Below are positions 5,672 to 7,920 of a stretch of DNA of 7,920 nucleotides, one piece after another. The stretch covers positions 19,196-27,115 of the forward strand of contig DALN01000135.1 in assembly GCA_002499455.1 (NCBI GenBank). The letters run 5' to 3'. Position 1 is the first letter of the stretch. Each line of letters starts with the position of its first letter. Under the pieces are notes generated by a model, which was given only the letters and a program-made list of their open reading frames with translations, did not search any database and had not been told where the DNA came from. The DNA comes from Methanoculleus sp. UBA77. GTDB taxonomy: Archaea; Halobacteriota; Methanomicrobia; Methanomicrobiales; Methanoculleaceae. The position numbers and the translations under genes are program-made.

Positions 5672-6553
5672 ATGATGAACGATCATACCCTCTATGCCCG
5701 CGGGGGGATCATCACCGAGCGGAACGTGGACTTTGCAACGGTACGGCTGCGGGTCCCGGCAGGAGTCCTCACCGCGGCCCAGATCAAACAACTCGCAAAG
5801 ATCAGCGAGAAGTACGGGGACGGCTCCCTTCACCTCACCATGCGCCAGACTGTGGAGATCCCGCACGTGAAGCCCGATACCCTCCAGAAGATCGCAAAAG
5901 ATCTTGAGAAGAACGGGACGCCGATCGGGGCCGAGCACAACGAGGTCGTGAACATCATGGCCTGTCCGGGCACGGAGCGGTGCAAGTACGCCAACTGCGA
6001 GACGATCGACCTTGCACGGAAGATCGACGAGAAGGTCTTCGGGAAAGAGCTCCCGATACGGGTCCGCATCGCCGTATCCGGCTGCACCCACATGTGCAAC
6101 AGCCCGCTCCTGAACGATATCGGGATCATCGGCAGGATCCGGCCGCTGCGCACGCCCGGCCTCTGCACGGGGTGCGGCACCTGCGTGGAGTACTGCAGGG
6201 AGTGCGCCATATCCATAAAGAACGGCATCTCCGCCCTCGACGAGAGCAAGTGTGTCCAGTGCGGCATCTGTATCCACTCCTGCCCCTACCATCTCCTGAA
6301 GTCCGAGTATGCCCATTACCAGATAACGGTCGGCGGCCGGCGCGGCGCCTCACCCCGCGCAGGGGTAGAACTCATCACCGTCGAGACCGAGGAAGAGGTC
6401 GTCGAAGTGGTCGACCGCATCATCTACTGGATCTATCGCACCGCCTGGAGCGACCGGCTCCTTGCCGACCAGATGGACGAGATCGGGTTCGATAAGTTCG
6501 CCGAAGGGATTAGAAAAGAGTTCGGGCCGAAGGAAGGGGCGGCAGAGGCGTGA
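5672..6553 (+). CDS. Dissimilatory sulfite reductase-like protein with two ferredoxin motifs
   Basis: A 293-residue protein with the nitrite/sulfite reductase core. The siroheme-[4Fe-4S] ligand pattern Cys-x5-Cys...Cys-x3-Cys is complete: CPGTERC (Cys98, Cys104) and GCTHMC (Cys138, Cys142). The N-terminal half-domain includes GSLHLTMRQTVEIPHV (51-66). Inserted after the second pair is a ferredoxin module with CTGCGTCVEYC (Cys165, 168, 171, 175) and CVQCGICIHSCP (Cys194, 197, 200, 204), for two more [4Fe-4S] clusters. This matches the single-subunit sulfite-reductase-like proteins (Dsr-LP) widespread in methanogens, whose substrate is largely unsettled; sulfite or nitrite reduction is plausible but unproven. 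It is far smaller than Fsr, lacking an F420H2 dehydrogenase half, so electrons must come from another protein. The frame is open from 5552 inside cobS, but the tandem ATGs at 5672 and 5675 after the TATA-like element are the likelier start. Its 6035-6373 part recurs at the window end. Confidence 0.88.
   Translation: MMNDHTLYARGGIITERNVDFATVRLRVPAGVLTAAQIKQLAKISEKYGDGSLHLTMRQTVEIPHVKPDTLQKIAKDLEKNGTPIGAEHNEVVNIMACPGTERCKYANCETIDLARKIDEKVFGKELPIRVRIAVSGCTHMCNSPLLNDIGIIGRIRPLRTPGLCTGCGTCVEYCRECAISIKNGISALDESKCVQCGICIHSCPYHLLKSEYAHYQITVGGRRGASPRAGVELITVETEEEVVEVVDRIIYWIYRTAWSDRLLADQMDEIGFDKFAEGIRKEFGPKEGAAEA
6035..6373 (+). repeat. Left copy of direct repeat flanking the MNT-HEPN module
   Basis: This internal part of the intact sulfite-reductase-like gene is repeated in the same orientation at 7669-7920, minus 87 bp (6179-6265 or an equivalent register). 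The copies bracket the inverted repeat and the MNT-HEPN pair. Homologous recombination between the 102-bp identical tracts would delete about 1.5 kb including the pair. Confidence 0.85.
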
Positions 6554-6594
6554 GGGAGCGGGCCGGACCAGATTATTACACGAGTCTGTCACTC

Positions 6595-6659
6595 TTCGCG
6601 CTCTTCACATGAGCCTTCAGCAGGAGGTAATAATCCGGCCTCACGCGGAAGAGCGCGAA
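6595..6659. repeat. Decayed inverted repeat related to the GCGAAG element
   Basis: Left arm 6595-6615 (starting TTCGCGCTCTTC) pairs with right arm 6637-6659 (GGCCTCACGCGG then AAGAGCGCGAA) around a 21-nt loop. The outer 12 bp match exactly and the inner part imperfectly. The TCACGCG and CGCGAA words are shared with the element at 4321-4401, so I take it as a divergent member of the same family. It follows the sulfite-reductase-like gene by about 40 nt and could also act as its 3' hairpin. Confidence 0.55.
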
Positions 6660-6706
6660 ACCTTGACGGGGCCGGGCCGAACGAAGAATATTTGATACGC
6701 TACCCT

Positions 6707-6736
6707 GCATATACGATCATGCCGACTCCGGCATGA
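6707..6736 (+). promoter_or_regulatory. TATA-like box and 8-bp hairpin
   Basis: GCATATACG (about 6708-6715) is followed by a perfect 8-bp stem, TCATGCCG (6717-6724) and CGGCATGA (6729-6736), around an ACTC loop. It may be a promoter with an operator, or the 5' end of a short transcript reading into the spacer before the MNT gene. Confidence 0.3.
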
Positions 6737-6801
6737 AATGGGTCGTGCGCAAAGGGGCGCCGCGGCATGAGCGGGATCTATGGGCCGCAACGCGGAGGTA
6801 A
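6733..6801 (+). CDS. Possible 22-residue leader or remnant peptide
   Basis: ATG at 6733 opens a 22-codon frame (begins MKWVVRKGAP, ends AATRR, then TAA). It starts about 23-25 nt after the TATA-like GCATATACG, the spacing of a leaderless gene, but within the downstream arm of the hairpin. The peptide is strongly basic and matches no family I recognise. It could equally be a gene scrap or chance. Confidence 0.15.
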   Translation: MKWVVRKGAPRHERDLWAATRR

Positions 6802-6808
6802 GGTAATC

Positions 6809-6819
6809 TGAATATAAAA
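6809..6819 (+). promoter_or_regulatory. TATA box of the MNT-HEPN pair
   Basis: TGAATATAAAA is the best TATA-box match in the window, about 28-30 nt before the ATG at 6844. That implies a leaderless or very short-leader mRNA. A GGTGA at 6832-6836, 7 nt before the ATG, could act as ribosome site only if transcription starts upstream of it. Confidence 0.6.
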
Positions 6820-6843
6820 CCGGTCTTTGCTGGTGAAGGCACA

Positions 6844-7185
6844 ATGAATGAAGGGACGGTAGACCCGGAAGTGCTGGAGGAGATTATCCGCCGGATTGTT
6901 GCCTGTTCAAACCCGGAAGAGATAGTTCTTTTCGGATCCGGTGCGCGGGGTGAGATGGGGCCGGCAAGCGATATCGATCTGCTCGTGATAAAGAGCGGTG
7001 AGTTCGATGCCGGGAGTCTCACGGAAGAGATCTATATGAGCCTGATCGGTATCGGTCAGGCCGTCGATATTATTGTGATTTCTTCCCGGGATGTGGAGCG
7101 GTTCCGGAATTCCCCTTATTTTATAGTATATCCTGCACTCCAGCAGGGCCGCGAGGTTTACCATGCCGGAGAGGTTTCCACCTGA
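6844..7185 (+). CDS. MNT-family minimal nucleotidyltransferase (MntA-like antitoxin)
   Basis: A 113-residue minimal nucleotidyltransferase of the pol-beta superfamily. The signature GSGARGEMGPASDIDLLV (31-48) gives the exact GS-x10-DxD spacing with catalytic Asp43 and Asp45; a third acidic residue is Asp75 in AVDIIVIS. It is followed, with a 23-nt overlap, by a HEPN gene. In the MNT-HEPN systems studied biochemically, the MNT protein is the antitoxin and blocks the HEPN toxin by adding AMP to a tyrosine. The same role is inferred here from gene order and motif. All catalytic residues seem present, so it should be active. Base composition is visibly less GC-rich than in the cob genes, which suits acquisition by transfer. 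Its own strong TATA box suggests independent expression. Confidence 0.88.
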   Translation: MNEGTVDPEVLEEIIRRIVACSNPEEIVLFGSGARGEMGPASDIDLLVIKSGEFDAGSLTEEIYMSLIGIGQAVDIIVISSRDVERFRNSPYFIVYPALQQGREVYHAGEVST

Positions 7186-7573
7186 AGATCCACAGGAATG
7201 GTTGAACCGGGCACATTCAAATCTTGCAATTGCCAGGAGTTGTACCGATACGTCCGTGTACCTGGAAGATCTCTGCTTCAACGCCCAGCAGGCAGCAGAA
7301 AAAGCGCTCAAGGCGGTTTGTATCCTTCATCATATCGAGTATCCGTATGTCCACGATCTTGCCGCACTCGTTACCATCATCATGAAGAACGGGGTTCGCG
7401 TGCCGGACCACGTGAAAGAAGCCGCAAAACTCACACGGTTCGCCATTACGACCCGGTATCCGCATTTCCTTTCGCCGGTCAAAGAGGAGGAATACCTGCG
7501 GGCAGTTGCTATCGCCGAGGGCGTTGTAACATGGTGCGAAAGCGAGATGATCGGTAACCCGGGGAACAGATAG
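7163..7573 (+). CDS. HEPN domain protein (putative toxin partner of MNT)
   Basis: A 136-residue all-helical HEPN protein (Pfam PF05168 type). Typical segments are DPQEWLNRAHSNLAIAR (9-25), LCFNAQQAAEKALKAV (37-52), YPYVHDLAALV (60-70) and the C-terminal TRFAITTRYPHFLSPV (91-106). HEPN toxins usually cut RNA through an R-x4-6-H motif. Checking every Arg and His here finds no such spacing: the nearest are Arg79-x3-His83, Arg92-x8-His101 and Arg98-x2-His101. RNase activity is therefore uncertain; the protein may instead be a binding partner for the nucleotidyltransferase, as suspected for this subgroup. The ATG at 7163 has GAGGT 5 nt upstream within the MNT gene, which favours it over later starts and implies coupled translation. 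A 95-nt stretch without recognisable genes separates it from the truncated sulfite-reductase-like copy. Confidence 0.85.
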   Translation: MPERFPPEDPQEWLNRAHSNLAIARSCTDTSVYLEDLCFNAQQAAEKALKAVCILHHIEYPYVHDLAALVTIIMKNGVRVPDHVKEAAKLTRFAITTRYPHFLSPVKEEEYLRAVAIAEGVVTWCESEMIGNPGNR

Positions 7574-7618
7574 GGCACCACGATCATCACCAGCGCTCGC
7601 TCTCTCAAAAACAGATAG
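7565..7618 (+). repeat. Short direct repeat at the end of the HEPN gene
   Basis: AACAGATAG occurs at 7565-7573, including the HEPN stop codon, and again at 7610-7618. Spacing is 45 nt. It may be a small duplication scar; nine bases could also recur by chance. Confidence 0.25.
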
Positions 7619-7668
7619 AGTCGTTCGGTGAACCCGAGACCGTCGAGGGGCTGATATGGTGATGGCGG

Positions 7669-7920
7669 GTATTAGAGAAGGAACTCCCGATACGGCTCCG
7701 TATCGCAGTATCCGGCTGCACGTACATGTGCAACAGCCCGATCTTAAACGACATCGGGGTCATCGGGCAGATGCGGCCGCTGCGCATCCCGGGGCTCTGC
7801 ACCGGGTGCGGCATCTGCATCCACTCCTGCCCCTACCATCTCCTGAAGTCCGAGTATGCCCATTACCAGATAACGGTCGGCGGCCGGCGCGGCGCCTCAC
7901 CCCGCGCAGGGGTAGAACTC
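7669..7920 (+). pseudogene. Truncated, chimeric second copy of the sulfite reductase-like gene
   Basis: This is homologous to 6035-6373 of the intact gene and runs off the window. It begins in mid-gene at the VLEKELPIRLRIAVSG segment. An in-frame TGA at 7660-7662 closes it upstream, and no ATG, GTG or TTG occurs before Met 7726, between the two cysteines of the second siroheme pair. The N-terminal half-domain and the first cysteine pair are missing, so no siroheme site can form. Up to 7812 it differs from the intact gene at about 24 of 144 bases, mostly silently; from 7819 to 7920 it is identical. Between them, 87 bp (29 codons) are absent in frame, so CTGC of the first ferredoxin motif joins GICIHSCP of the second, leaving one possible [4Fe-4S] motif. 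The frame is open to the window end. It is probably a pseudogene formed by truncation and recombination. Confidence 0.8.

Noticed and set aside
4321..6659. Inverted repeats as a CRISPR array or insertion sequence
   Set aside because: There are only two unequal copies about 2.3 kb apart, with no regular spacers, no transposase frame and no visible target duplication.
7605..7920. Truncated copy as a new short functional gene
   Set aside because: An in-frame stop at 7660 and no start codon before 7726 leave no intact N-terminus or siroheme site, although the frame stays open to the window edge.

Overview
The window looks like a stretch of chromosome from a GC-rich methanogenic archaeon of the Methanomicrobiales, most like Methanoculleus. 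This is an inference. It rests on an archaeal-type single-subunit GMP synthase glutaminase, the archaeal form of CobT, the archaeal alpha-ribazole phosphatase CobZ, a small siroheme sulfite-reductase-like protein of the type common in methanogens, and TATA-like boxes placed about 27 nt upstream of start codons. Such spacing suits leaderless or nearly leaderless mRNAs.

Layout. Positions 132-662 (minus) hold a nitroreductase with its own TATA box and a hairpin/T-run terminator. Positions 743-4077 (minus) hold four co-directional genes in the order cobT, guaAA, YkgJ-family cysteine-cluster protein and TraB-family membrane protein; the last three overlap by 13 and 8 nt. A 406-nt divergent intergenic region (4078-4483) carries a G9 hairpin, a 10-bp palindrome and a large GCGAAG-type inverted repeat. 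Positions 4484-5634 (plus) hold cobZ and cobS, overlapping by 4 nt. Position 5672 starts an intact dissimilatory-sulfite-reductase-like protein (siroheme motif plus two ferredoxin motifs). After a 290-nt spacer with a decayed inverted repeat, a small hairpin and a strong TATA box comes an MNT/HEPN pair (6844-7573). The window ends inside a 5'-truncated second copy of the sulfite-reductase-like gene.

Functionally, cobT, cobZ and cobS give three steps of cobamide nucleotide-loop assembly: base activation, removal of the 5'-phosphate from alpha-ribazole phosphate, and joining to adenosylcobinamide-GDP. Corrinoids are essential to methanogens through methyl transfer at Mtr. The guaAA product supplies ammonia for GMP synthesis. 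The roles of the YkgJ and TraB proteins are not known, but their overlap with guaAA suggests coupled translation.

The most unusual part is the right end. The MNT/HEPN module is bracketed by direct repeats of the sulfite-reductase-like gene. The right copy is a mosaic: its first part differs from the intact gene at about one base in six, mostly silently, while its last 102 bases in the window are identical to it. An in-frame loss of 29 codons fuses the two ferredoxin motifs into one. This suggests a paralogue or foreign homologue that was truncated and then recombined with the local gene around an inserted toxin-antitoxin-type module. An assembly artefact must also be excluded.
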